From Agromyces mariniharenae (lineage in GTDB: Bacteria > Actinomycetota > Actinomycetes > Actinomycetales > Microbacteriaceae), in the NCBI RefSeq assembly GCF_008122505.1, contig NZ_VSSB01000001.1:124001-188000 (forward strand): a stretch of DNA of 64,000 bases. Direction: 5' to 3'. Below are positions 34,381-44,789 of the stretch, in pieces; the stretch's first letter is position 1, and every line of letters starts with the position of its first letter. Below the pieces are notes generated by a model that was not told where the DNA came from, did not search any database, and worked only from the letters and a program-made list of their open reading frames with translations. Both the position numbers and the translations under genes were made by a program.

Positions 34381-35172
34381 ATGACCGACCTGGCCCGCAT
34401 CGACCTCACCCAGCGGCTCGCCGGACGCGTCGCCGTCATCACCGGCGGGGCATCCGGCATCGGACTGGCCACCGCGAAGCGCCTCGCCGCCGAAGGCGCG
34501 ACGGTCGTCATCGGCGACATGGATGCCACGGCCGGCCCGGCCGCGGCCGAGCTCGTCGGCGGCCTGTTCGTGCAGGTCGACGTGACCGACCAGGAGCAGG
34601 TGGACCACCTCTTCGACGAGGCGGCCCGCGTGTACGGGTCGGTCGACGTCGCGTTCAACAACGCCGGGATCTCGCCGCCCGACGACGACTCCATCGAGAC
34701 CACCGAGCTGCCCGCGTGGCAGAAGGTGCAGGACGTGAACCTGAAGTCGGTCTACCTCTGCTCCCGCGCCGCGCTGCGGCACATGGTCGCGCAGGGCCGC
34801 GGCTCGATCATCAACACCGCGTCCTTCGTCGCGGTGATGGGATCGGCCACATCGCAGGTCTCGTACACCGCGTCGAAGGGCGGCGTGCTCGCGATGAGCC
34901 GGGAGCTCGGCGTGCAGTTCGCCCGCCAGGGCATCCGCGTGAACGCCCTCTGTCCCGGGCCGGTGAACACCCCGCTCCTGCAGGAGCTGTTCGCGAAGGA
35001 TCCCGAGCGGGCGCAGCGCCGTCTCGTGCACATCCCGGTCGGGCGGTTCGCCGAGCCCGAGGAGCTGGCGGCCGCGGTCGCGTTCCTCGCGAGCGACGAC
35101 GCGTCGTTCATCACGGGCTCGACGTTCCTCGTCGACGGCGGCATCAGCTCCGCCTACGTCACGCCGCTCTAG
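34381..35172 (+). CDS. SDR family oxidoreductase of the amine cluster
   Basis: A short-chain dehydrogenase of 263 aa. The cofactor motif is TGGASGIGLATA, the second-strand Asp in VIGDMDAT predicts NAD, and NNAGISPPDDDS is distinctive. The active site is INTASFVA with YTASKGGV. Similar 3-oxoacyl-ACP-reductase-annotated SDRs accompany glnA-like genes for amines in actinobacteria, where one would expect an alcohol or amine oxidation step. CAGGAGC lies before the ATG. The gene is 27 bp after the aldehyde dehydrogenase and 9 bp before the regulator. Its exact step is not established. Confidence 0.82.
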   Translation: MTDLARIDLTQRLAGRVAVITGGASGIGLATAKRLAAEGATVVIGDMDATAGPAAAELVGGLFVQVDVTDQEQVDHLFDEAARVYGSVDVAFNNAGISPPDDDSIETTELPAWQKVQDVNLKSVYLCSRAALRHMVAQGRGSIINTASFVAVMGSATSQVSYTASKGGVLAMSRELGVQFARQGIRVNALCPGPVNTPLLQELFAKDPERAQRRLVHIPVGRFAEPEELAAAVAFLASDDASFITGSTFLVDGGISSAYVTPL

Positions 35173-35181
35173 GCTCGAAGC

Positions 35182-35970
35182 ATGCGAACCGACGCGCACG
35201 ACGAGCAGGCGGGGGCGGATGCCGCGGCCCCCGTCGACGGCGCCGCGGAGGTGCTGAGCGCGGGGCTCCTGCTGACGCCCGCGCGCCCGGCGAACGCGTT
35301 CGAGGAGACCGTGCAGCGCCTGCTGCAGTCGATCCGCCTGGGCCTCATCGGACCGGGCGAGCGCCTGCCGCCCGAGCGCGAGCTCGCCGGGATGCTCGCC
35401 GTGAGCCGCGACACGGTCCGCGAGGCGATCGGCTCGCTCGCCGAGGCCGGATGGGTGGTGTCGCGGCGCGGGCGCTACGGCGGCACGTTCGTCTCCGAGG
35501 AGCTGCCCACCGCGTCGCCGCGCAGCTCGACGCTCGACCGCGACCCGACCGACCAGCAGGCGCGACTCGAGGACACGCTGTCGTTGCGCGCGGTCATCGA
35601 GGTCGGCACGGCGCGACGGGCCGCGGAGAGCGAGCTCGCCGCCGGCGACCGCGAGCGGCTCTGGCAGGCCTACGAGGAGTGCCGCGCGGCCCGCGGCGAC
35701 CAGTACCGAATGGCGGACTCGCGCCTGCACCTGCTCATCGCGGAGGTGCTCGGGGCGCCGAGCGTCATCCCGCTGCTCGCCGACGTGCGGATGCGGGTCA
35801 ACGAGCTCCTCGACGGCATCCCCCTGCTCGCGCCGAACATCGCGCACTCCGACCAGCAGCACCGCGCCATCGTCGACGCGATCCTGCGCGGCAGCCCCGA
35901 CGACGCGGCGGCGGCCATGGCGGAGCACCTCGAGGGCACCGAGGCGCTGCTGCGCGGCTTCTACGCCTGA
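35182..35970 (+). CDS. FadR-type GntR regulator of the amine cluster
   Basis: A GntR/FadR-family regulator of 262 aa. After a 30-residue acidic leader comes the winged helix (LGLIGPGERLPPERELAGMLAVSRDTVREAIGSLAEAG). An FCD domain at about 120-250 follows, with His positions in DSRLHLLIAEVLG and HSDQQHRAIVDAI. TAGGCT (35170-35175), which contains the SDR stop codon, is six bases before the ATG: a leaderless start independent of the operon. It is the natural candidate to bind the two AATGGTC/GACC operators upstream of the permease and synthetase genes; this is inferred. A strong terminator follows. Confidence 0.85.
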   Translation: MRTDAHDEQAGADAAAPVDGAAEVLSAGLLLTPARPANAFEETVQRLLQSIRLGLIGPGERLPPERELAGMLAVSRDTVREAIGSLAEAGWVVSRRGRYGGTFVSEELPTASPRSSTLDRDPTDQQARLEDTLSLRAVIEVGTARRAAESELAAGDRERLWQAYEECRAARGDQYRMADSRLHLLIAEVLGAPSVIPLLADVRMRVNELLDGIPLLAPNIAHSDQQHRAIVDAILRGSPDDAAAAMAEHLEGTEALLRGFYA

Positions 35971-36000
35971 CGCGGGTCGCGGCATCCGCCCGGCACGCGA

Positions 36001-36033
36001 ACGGGCCGCCCCCGAAGCCAGGGGGCGGCCCGT
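36001..36033. terminator. bidirectional terminator
   Basis: ACGGGCCGCCCCC, 7-nt loop, GGGGGCGGCCCGT: a perfect 13-bp stem between the convergent regulator (stop 35970) and DUF4190 gene (stop 36067). Confidence 0.85.
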
Positions 36034-36066
36034 CGCTCCCGGTGCACCGGGAACGCGATCACGCGA

Positions 36067-36396
36067 TCAGAGGAACGCGAACGGCAGGAACGCGAGGCCG
36101 ACGAGCGCGGCGCCGAAGGCGAAGAGGATCGTGCCGGCGAGCATGACCGCGTTGAGGACGATGCCCCAGATGGCCATGGTGCGCGTGTTCGGCTCGCGGC
36201 TGAGCGCCATGATGCCGAGCACGAGGCCGATGATCGGCACGAAGAACGTGGAGCTCGCGACGATCGACACGAGGCCGAGCACGAGGCTCGCGACGCTGAA
36301 TCCGCGCGACTCGGCCACGGATGCGGCGGGGGTCGCGTAGGGGTTCGGCTCGCCGAACGGCGCCTGCTGCGACGAGGTGGGAGCTGCGGTGGTCAT
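36067..36396 (-). CDS. DUF4190-like small membrane protein
   Basis: A 109-aa protein. A Pro/Ala-rich cytoplasmic head of about 35 residues (GEPNPYATPAAS) precedes two hydrophobic helices: SVASLVLGLVSIVASSTFFVPIIGLVLGIMALSR and MAIWGIVLNAVMLAGTILFAF. The GLVLGIMALSREPNT turn is typical of DUF4190 proteins of actinobacteria, whose function is unknown. AGGAGATC stands seven bases before the ATG. It is monocistronic, ending at the bidirectional terminator. Confidence 0.75.
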   Translation of the reverse strand: MTTAAPTSSQQAPFGEPNPYATPAASVAESRGFSVASLVLGLVSIVASSTFFVPIIGLVLGIMALSREPNTRTMAIWGIVLNAVMLAGTILFAFGAALVGLAFLPFAFL

Positions 36397-36482
36397 GGTG
36401 GTGATCTCCTGTTCGTGGGTGTGCTTCCACGCTACGGATGCCGCGCATCCCGCAGTATGGGGCTATCCCCCCGAACCGGAGG

Positions 36483-36551
36483 TGGGGCGACGCCCGGTCA
36501 GGCGATGCCGATCAGGTGGCGCTGGGGCGACGCCCGGTCAGGCGATGCCGA
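36483..36551. repeat. 29-bp direct repeat at the 3' end of the pit operon
   Basis: The same 29 bases occur at 36483-36511 and 36523-36551, 40 bp apart. The second copy holds the last codons and the stop (36538-36540) of the small membrane gene; the first copy duplicates that end just downstream. It looks like a short recent tandem duplication with an 11-bp spacer. Confidence 0.9.
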
Positions 36552-36881
36552 GGAACCGGTGCAGCGCCGGCACGATGAGGAAGATGCCGACGAGCACGGC
36601 GAGGGCGCTGAGGACGAAGCACGTCCAGGCGCCGACGAACGCCGCCCGCTTCTGGCCGTCGGTGAGCGGGCTCTTCTTCGCGGCCTTCGCGGCGCGCTTG
36701 GCCGCGGCCTTCGCCTCGGCGGGCGAGATGACCGTGATGGCGTCGGTGAACTCCGCCGGCGTCACGATCGGCGTGCGACCCGAGATCGTCAGCAGCCGGA
36801 TCCCGAGCGCGTACGTGCTCACGATGACGGTCGCGCCGAGGAACGCCGCGAGGAAGACGATGACGAATGCGCCCCAGTCGA

Positions 36882-36885
<4 letters not shown>
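36538..36885 (-). CDS. small membrane protein coupled to the phosphate transporter
   Basis: A protein of 115 aa with two hydrophobic helices (IDWGAFVIVFLAAFLGATVIVS near the start; FVGAWTCFVLSALAVLVGIFLIVPAL near the end). They flank a cytoplasmic Ala/Lys-rich stretch (AEAKAAAKRAAKAAKK). I do not recognise a named family. Its ATG overlaps the pit stop codon (ATGA at 36882-36885), so it is translated with the transporter and may be an accessory subunit. The last codons are duplicated just downstream in a direct repeat. Confidence 0.7.
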
Positions 36886-38060
<1,175 letters not shown>

Positions 38061-38088
38061 CGGCGTCTTTCTCTGTCTCGGCGATGGG

Positions 38089-38117
38089 ATTCACCGAATG
38101 TTCAGGGGACGTTGGTT
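38089..38117 (+). promoter_or_regulatory. candidate Pho box upstream of pit
   Basis: ATTCACC (38089), GTTCAGG (38100) and GTTGGTT (38111) are spaced exactly 11 bp. The first two match the actinobacterial PhoP repeat GTTCACC at 6 and 5 of 7 positions; the third is weak. Confidence 0.45.
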
Positions 38118-38149
38118 GCGGATCCGGCGAGCGCCGTGCCCCGACGATA

Positions 38150-38632
38150 CTACGCGACCGACTCGGGCTCAGCCACCACGGTCGCGAGATCCTCACCGAA
38201 CACGAAGGTGCGGCGCACGCGGCCGCCGGCGAGCACCTCGGGCAGCCAGCGTCGCGCGTCGTCCCACATCTCGTCGAAGGGCACGTCGGCGACGGCGAAC
38301 CACTCGGGGTCGAGCTCGTCGGATCCCGACGGCTCGCCCGTCCACGTGCTGCAGACGAACACGCTCGACTCCTGGCTCCACGCCTCCCGGTGCGGGAAGT
38401 GGTACGTGAGCAGGCCGCGCGGTTCGAGGTCGGATGCCGCGACGTCGACGCCCGACTCCTCGAACACCTCGCGCACGGCGGCGTCGACGGCCGACTCCCC
38501 CGGCTCGAGCTTGCCGCCGAGGCCCACGAAGTACCCCTGGCCGAGACCGTGCTTCTTGCGCCCGAGGAGCACCTGGGTGACCCCGCCGTGCTCGCGGACG
38601 AGGTAGCATACGCAGACCTGGGGCAGCGGCAT
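38150..38632 (-). CDS. NUDIX hydrolase (MTH1-like)
   Basis: A NUDIX protein of 160 aa. The Nudix box runs GGKLEPGESAVDAAVREVFEESGVDV (Gx5Ex7REVxEESG), with metal Glu residues in REVFEESG. KKHGLGQGYFVGLGGK resembles the MTH1-type 8-oxo-dGTPase pocket. The start is four bases after the phosphofructokinase stop (38636-38638), so it is translated from the same message. Function in nucleotide-pool cleansing is likely but the substrate is not proven. Confidence 0.85.
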   Translation of the reverse strand: MPLPQVCVCYLVREHGGVTQVLLGRKKHGLGQGYFVGLGGKLEPGESAVDAAVREVFEESGVDVAASDLEPRGLLTYHFPHREAWSQESSVFVCSTWTGEPSGSDELDPEWFAVADVPFDEMWDDARRWLPEVLAGGRVRRTFVFGEDLATVVAEPESVA

Positions 38633-38635
38633 CCG

Positions 38636-39667
<1,032 letters not shown>

Positions 39668-39765
39668 GTGTGCGGGACTCCCAAGAACTCGTTCGACATG
39701 GCCGTTGCCGGATGCCACGACGTCGGGGCGTTTTCGACTTGCCGCAGTCTATAGCGCGACGTGCC

Positions 39766-41889
39766 CTACAGCGCGCCGTCGAGGGCGGCGCGAAGGAGGT
39801 GCTGGAGGGCGTCGAGCTGCACCGAGTCGGCCGAGCCGGGCTCGACGTCGCTGCCGTCGAGGGCGCGGGCCGCGAGGCCCTGCTTCGAGTCGATGAGCTC
39901 GGCGATGCGCGCGTCGATCGTGTGCGCGGCGATGATGCGCCACGCGGTGACCGGCTCGTCCTGGCCGATGCGGTGCACGCGGTCGATGGCCTGCGTCTGC
40001 TCGGCCGCGGTCCAGCTGAGCTCGGCGAGCACGACGTTCGACGCGGCCTGCAGGTTGACGCCGACGCCCGCCGCGGTGAGCGAGCAGACGGCGACGGCGA
40101 CCTCGGGGTCCTTGTTGAACGCGTCGATGGCGGCCTGGCGCTGGAACGCGGTCTGGTCGCCGCGCAGCGACACCGTGCGGAGCTCGCGGGCCGCGAGCGC
40201 GGCCTCGGCCTGGTCCATCACGTCGATGTGCTTCGCGAAGAACACGACCTTGCCGACCGAGCGTGCGAGCTGCGCGGCGTAGTCGGCCGCGAGCCCCGCC
40301 TTCGCCTGGCCGATGCGGCGCACCATCGTGAAGACGTTCTCGCCCGACTTCGCCGACTTCGACTCCTCGAGTTCGGCGCTCGCGACGGCGCGGATGAACT
40401 GGTCGCGCTGGTCCTCGTCGAGGTCGCCGACGCGCAGGTTGCGCGACTCGACGAGCGCGCGGAACCGGCCGACGAGTCGGTTGCCGAGCTCGCGCTCGGC
40501 GGCCCGCACGGAGCGGCCCAGCTCGTCGTCGAGTTCGACCGGCAGGTCGGCGATGCGCTTGTCGGGCAGGTCGGCCGCGACGTCGACCTTGCGGCGCCGC
40601 ACGATGCCGAGGTCGATCACGGTGCGGCGCGCCTCGGCGTAGAAGCCGTGGTCGGCCGGCGTGAGGCCGGTCTCCTCGAGGCGTCCGAGCAGGGCGGGCG
40701 ACGGCTTGTCGCCCTGGATCCAGCCGAGGAACTGCCAGATCGCGCGGAAGTCGTCGACGTCGTTGATGAGCGGCGTTCCCGTGAGCGCGAGCAGCAGCGG
40801 GTTGCCGCCCGGGGTGTTCTTGCGGATCTTGTCGGCGAGCGAAAGCACGTTGCGGGAGCGCTGCGACGAGAGGTTCTTGATGAAGTGCGCCTCGTCGACG
40901 ACCATGCCCTTGAAGCCCAGGGTGGACAGCCACGCCATGTGCCGGTCGAGCACGTCGTAGTTGACCACGACGACGTCGGCGAACGCGTCGAGCGAGTCGC
41001 CGTCGCCGTGGATGACCGTCGCGCGGCGGTGCGGCGTCCAGCGCTCCACCTCTCGGGCCCAGTTCATCTTCACGACGTTGGGCACGACGGCGAGCAGCGG
41101 GTAGGCGTCGGCGACGGATGCCGCGAGCACCGACTGCGCGGTCTTGCCGAGGCCCGGCTCGTCGGCGAGCAGGAACGTGCGGTGCCCCTCGCGGGCGGAC
41201 TCGATGAAACGGATCTGGTGCTTCATGAGCTCGAGGCCGCGCGGCGAGAGGCGGTCGACCTTCGGCGCCTCCGGCAGGTCCATGCTCGCGGCCTGGCCGC
41301 CCGAGCCGATCTCGAACGACTTGAACAGCGGGCCGAGGAGCTCCCAGTTCGCGAGCCGGCGCACGGGAACGACCGGGGCGACGGGACGGGAGAAGTCGGG
41401 CGCGAGGAACGGGTTCGCGAGCTGGCGCGAGCGCACCGAGGCCGGGATGACCTGGTTCTCGGCGAGCGCGGGGGCGGGCGTCGACTCGCGGGTGATGATG
41501 AGCTCGTCGGGGCTGAGGTCGGCGCCCGACTCGAGGAGCCAGTCGCGCCGGAAGCGCTGGGCCACGGTGGAGATCGACGCGTCGGGCTCGAGGAGCGCGA
41601 TGAGGCTCGTGTCGCGGGCGGCGGTCTTCGCGAGGATCTGGGCGATGCCGTCGAGCCGCTTCAGGAGCTCGGCGCGCGCGGCGTCGGCGACGTCGGGGTC
41701 GGCCTTCACCCGCGCGCGCTCCTCGCGCATGAGCAGCGCGATGACCTGGAACTTGGTGCGGTTGGTCGGGCCGAGCTTGCCCTTCTGCGCCTTCGTCTCG
41801 ACCTCGCGCACCTTGCGGGCGAGGATCGGGATGATGGGCGCGTCGTCGTCGCGCGATCGCGTGCGCTGGCGCTGCCTCGTCTGGGCCAT
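39766..41889 (-). CDS. SNF2/SWI2-type DEAD-like helicase
   Basis: A 707-aa SNF2-family ATPase. An N-terminal 200 residues of unknown role precede the motor. Walker A is LADEPGLGKTAQS. Motif Ia is LAVVPNVVKMNWAREVERW. The DEAH box is in VVDEAHFIKN, and TGTPLIND is motif III. The second RecA lobe has VVFFAKHIDVMDQAE, VCSLTAAGVGVNLQAAS and the SNF2 motif VI QAIDRVHRIGQ. No nuclease or SWIM zinc motif is seen, so it is a stand-alone translocase. GGGAGG lies before the ATG. The 285 bp upstream contain TAGAAT (42091-42096), a good -10 on this strand, and otherwise no gene. Confidence 0.9.
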   Translation of the reverse strand: MAQTRQRQRTRSRDDDAPIIPILARKVREVETKAQKGKLGPTNRTKFQVIALLMREERARVKADPDVADAARAELLKRLDGIAQILAKTAARDTSLIALLEPDASISTVAQRFRRDWLLESGADLSPDELIITRESTPAPALAENQVIPASVRSRQLANPFLAPDFSRPVAPVVPVRRLANWELLGPLFKSFEIGSGGQAASMDLPEAPKVDRLSPRGLELMKHQIRFIESAREGHRTFLLADEPGLGKTAQSVLAASVADAYPLLAVVPNVVKMNWAREVERWTPHRRATVIHGDGDSLDAFADVVVVNYDVLDRHMAWLSTLGFKGMVVDEAHFIKNLSSQRSRNVLSLADKIRKNTPGGNPLLLALTGTPLINDVDDFRAIWQFLGWIQGDKPSPALLGRLEETGLTPADHGFYAEARRTVIDLGIVRRRKVDVAADLPDKRIADLPVELDDELGRSVRAAERELGNRLVGRFRALVESRNLRVGDLDEDQRDQFIRAVASAELEESKSAKSGENVFTMVRRIGQAKAGLAADYAAQLARSVGKVVFFAKHIDVMDQAEAALAARELRTVSLRGDQTAFQRQAAIDAFNKDPEVAVAVCSLTAAGVGVNLQAASNVVLAELSWTAAEQTQAIDRVHRIGQDEPVTAWRIIAAHTIDARIAELIDSKQGLAARALDGSDVEPGSADSVQLDALQHLLRAALDGAL

Positions 41890-42174
41890 GGTCCTCCCGT
41901 TCTGGCCGGTCTCCCGTTGTCAGGTCGCCCCCCGGCGCGACCGTGTGGTCGCTCCCTCGACACCGCTGCGGTGCTCGAGCCGCTCGTGACGTCTCGGATG
42001 CCGCATGCCGTACGCCGAATCCCGAACCGAGCAGCACGCGAGCCGGGCTCACGCGGTCGGCCGAAGAACGGATTCGTCGGGCGCCATGCCATTCTAGCCG
42101 CAGGAACGCGGGGGGCGCGACGTGACGCCGTTCCGCACGGTGCGGGTGGGCCGGAGTCGGCCTATGCTTCGACC

Positions 42175-42381
42175 ATGGACGCTCTCGCTGGGTCGGGCGC
42201 CGCGTCGCCCGACGACGACGAATTCACCGTCGCGCAGGACACCGAGTTCGACGAGGACGAACTCGCCCCCGACGACGACCATCGCGGGCTCGACGACAGC
42301 CTCGAGGACGAGGTGCCGGGCATCGACGCCGAACGCCACGTCGACTTCCGCGACGAGCGCTCAGCCGCCGACGAGGGCTGA
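42175..42381 (+). CDS. acidic 68-aa protein, leaderless
   Basis: A small protein starting MDALAGSGAASPDDDEFTV with Asp/Glu making up well over a third of residues; no Cys and no hydrophobic helix, so probably soluble and disordered. TATGCT (42163-42168) stands six bases before the ATG, matching the leaderless pattern seen at other genes here. The gene lies between a divergent helicase and the convergent DUF2207 gene. I do not recognise a family. Length, charge and promoter support a real gene; homologue search would settle it. Confidence 0.65.
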   Translation: MDALAGSGAASPDDDEFTVAQDTEFDEDELAPDDDHRGLDDSLEDEVPGIDAERHVDFRDERSAADEG

Positions 42382-42403
42382 CGCGGTCGTTCGCCCGCCC
42401 GAC

Positions 42404-44362
42404 TCAGACTCCGCCGCCTCCGCCGCCTCCGCCGCCGCCGCCCGACGAGCCGCCGCCCGACGAGCCGCTCGACGACGAGCTCGAGCTCGAGCCCGACCAC
42501 GAGGTGCTCGACGCCGACGAGAACGACGACACCGCGATGCCGAACGATCCCGCGTCGAAGCCGCTCCGGCCCGAGTACCACGTCGGCTCCTCGCCGCGCG
42601 CCTCGTAGAGGTCGGCGAGCACGCGGCTCCACTCCCGCTCGAGTCCGAACAGCACCGCGTACGGCAGCAGGCGCTCGTTGAGCTTCAGGACGACGGCGGG
42701 GTCGAGGGGCGCGGTGGCCGTGGCGGTCGCGGTGGCCGTCGCGGCATCCGTCGTGATCGCGGCATCCGTCGACGCGCGCGACGCAAGGGATGCCGCGGCC
42801 GGCCGCTCGACGCGCAGCGCGCCGCTCGGGCTCTGCAGCACGCGCAGCCGGTCGGCCTCGGCGAGTCGGATGTAGAGCCGCAGGCCCTCGAGGTGGTCGC
42901 GGAACTCCCGGCCGCGCTCGGTGAGCGGCCGCACGTTCCCGACGAGCACGACGGTCACGAGCGCGGCCACGATCGCGAGGATGAAGAGGATCGCCGGCCA
43001 TGCCCCGCCGCGGCGGTCGTCGATCGCGAAGATGCCGAGCACCACGCTGAGCGTGGCGGCGGCGATCGCGCCCACGGCGAGGAGCACCCGCAACCCGGGA
43101 TCGGGCTTGCGCCGCAGGCCGGAGCGCACCACGCCCTTCGCGACGGACTGGCGGATGGAGAGGAGGCGCCGCCCGAGCGCGGTGTCGCTCGACTTCAGCT
43201 GCCGGGTCGCTCCCGGGACCGGGCCGCCGCGGAACAGCGCGGAGACGACGGAGCGCGCGTGCGCGTCCCCGGGCTCGCCGCCCACGAACTCCACGGCGTA
43301 CTTCTTGCGTCCGGTCTCGACGACGCGCAGCTCGCCGGCGACCGCGCGCTCGAGGATCGTGGCCGTGACGCCCTTCTCTGGATGCCGCACGAGGTCGGCG
43401 GCGACCATGGCGCTCACGCCATCGGGCGGCTCGTACTGGGCGATGATGGTGCCGCGTCCGGGGTGGCTGCGCCAGCGCGTGGCGCGAAGCACGACCGCGG
43501 TAACGAGTGCGAGCCCGGTGAGCCCGGCCGCGACGGCCCCCGCGATCGCCGCCGGCGAGGCCGCGAACGACGAGTCGCGCGGCTCGAACGTCCCCTGGTC
43601 GAAGCCGATCGCGACCGTGAGGTTCTCGTACGGCCCGAGCGCCGCGGCCTCGGCGATCACGACCGGTGGGTCGTCGTCGGTGATCGTCAACGACTCGCAC
43701 GGCGTGCCCGAGCCGTACCAGCCTCGGTAGCACGCGGTGTCGCCGTTCATTCCGTCGGCCACGTCGGGCGACATCCGCACCTCGGCGCGCACCCGGCCGA
43801 ACGGCTGCGCCCATCCGGTGCCGTTGACGTCCCAGTAGAACTCGTCGATCGGGGCGTCGTCGGGCTCGAGCGTGACGTTCTGCTGGCGGTAGCGGATGAC
43901 GTAGGTCTGCTCGCCGTGCACGTAGTCGTCGGCCGCGATCGTGATGAGCAGGAACACGCCCTCCTCGTCCTCGGCGACCTCGTACGGGCGCGGCGTGCCC
44001 GCCTCGTCGGTCACCGACTCGACCCGGATGTCGGTGGGATGCCCGTCGTAGTCGAGCGGGATCGCCCGCCGGATGCCGCGGTTCTGGTCGTACTCGGGGA
44101 ACACCGCCACGAGCGTCTCGGTCGTCACGAGCACTGATCGCCGGTCCTCGTCGCGGCTCAGCTCGAACACCGCGTCGAACGAGGCGAACGTGAAGTCGTC
44201 GACGCCCGTGGGCACGGCGGCCACGGGGGCGGATGCCGCGTCGTCGGACGTGCCGCCCGGGGCCGTCGCTCGCGTCGCGGCCGACGCCCCGAGGGCGGGA
44301 GCCGCCACGAGCACGGCGGCGACGACGGCCGCAGCGGCGGCCCTCACGAGGGGTCCCAGCAT
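42404..44362 (-). CDS. DUF2207 membrane protein
   Basis: A 652-aa protein. The signal peptide (AAAVVAAVLVAAPALGASA) leads to an exported beta-rich domain of about 200 residues (YDQNRGIRRAIPLDYDGHPTD; FYWDVNGTGWAQPFGRV). Three or more helices follow (AGAVAAGLTGLALVTAVVL; the pair around LLAVGAIAAATL and AWPAILFILAIVAALV). A cytoplasmic C-terminal part ends in a Ser- then Gly-rich tail, with a Gly run closing the protein. This is the DUF2207 layout of actinobacteria and Firmicutes; function unknown. TACCGT (44369-44374) is six bases before the ATG at 44362, so leaderless. Confidence 0.85.
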   Translation of the reverse strand: MLGPLVRAAAAAVVAAVLVAAPALGASAATRATAPGGTSDDAASAPVAAVPTGVDDFTFASFDAVFELSRDEDRRSVLVTTETLVAVFPEYDQNRGIRRAIPLDYDGHPTDIRVESVTDEAGTPRPYEVAEDEEGVFLLITIAADDYVHGEQTYVIRYRQQNVTLEPDDAPIDEFYWDVNGTGWAQPFGRVRAEVRMSPDVADGMNGDTACYRGWYGSGTPCESLTITDDDPPVVIAEAAALGPYENLTVAIGFDQGTFEPRDSSFAASPAAIAGAVAAGLTGLALVTAVVLRATRWRSHPGRGTIIAQYEPPDGVSAMVAADLVRHPEKGVTATILERAVAGELRVVETGRKKYAVEFVGGEPGDAHARSVVSALFRGGPVPGATRQLKSSDTALGRRLLSIRQSVAKGVVRSGLRRKPDPGLRVLLAVGAIAAATLSVVLGIFAIDDRRGGAWPAILFILAIVAALVTVVLVGNVRPLTERGREFRDHLEGLRLYIRLAEADRLRVLQSPSGALRVERPAAASLASRASTDAAITTDAATATATATATAPLDPAVVLKLNERLLPYAVLFGLEREWSRVLADLYEARGEEPTWYSGRSGFDAGSFGIAVSSFSSASSTSWSGSSSSSSSSGSSGGGSSGGGGGGGGGGGV

Positions 44363-44459
44363 GTGCCAACGGTAGCGCTCCGCCGGCATCCTCAGGGGAT
44401 CGGATCTCCCCCGGATCGGGGGCTGCTCAGTCGGAGGGCACGGTCGCCGGACCCGCATG

Positions 44460-44476
44460 ATACCCACAGGGGGTAT
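44460..44476 (+). promoter_or_regulatory. CsoR-type operator
   Basis: ATACCC, 5 bp, GGGTAT within ATACCCACAGGGGGTAT: the G/C-tract flanked by AT typical of CsoR-family operators. It ends 15 bp before the TATCCT -10 (44492-44497), over the -35 region, so the gene is probably autorepressed. Confidence 0.65.
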
Positions 44477-44503
44477 ATGGCGCACGCGAGGTATCCTGTT
44501 CGA

Positions 44504-44782
44504 GTGATCGATGACATCAAGAAGCGCGCCCTGCACCGCACCAAGATCATCGAGGGCCAGCTGCGCGGCATCGAGAAGATGATCGAGAACGACGACTACT
44601 GCGTCGACATCATCACGCTGTCCTTGGCAGTGCAGAAGTCGCTCGGCTCCCTCAACAAGCTCCTCGTCGAGAATCACCTCCGCACGCACGTGACCGAGAT
44701 GTACGAGGCGGGCGGCGAGCAGCGCGACGCCGCGGTCGCCGAGCTGCTGCGCATCTTCGAGCTGTCGAACAACCGGGGGTAG
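44504..44782 (+). CDS. CsoR/RcnR-family metal-sensing repressor
   Basis: A DUF156 all-helical repressor of 92 aa. KRALHRTKIIEGQLRGIEKM is the DNA-binding helix pair. The metal-site positions read Cys in NDDYCVDI, then His and His in ENHLRTHV, a Cys-His-His set rather than the Cys-His-Cys of copper CsoR. That could mean a different metal or another signal. GTG 44504 has TATCCT (44492-44497) six bases upstream, leaderless. An operator lies just before. No copper ATPase or chaperone is in the window, so its targets are elsewhere. Confidence 0.87.
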   Translation: MIDDIKKRALHRTKIIEGQLRGIEKMIENDDYCVDIITLSLAVQKSLGSLNKLLVENHLRTHVTEMYEAGGEQRDAAVAELLRIFELSNNRG

Positions 44783-44789
44783 TCGAGCG

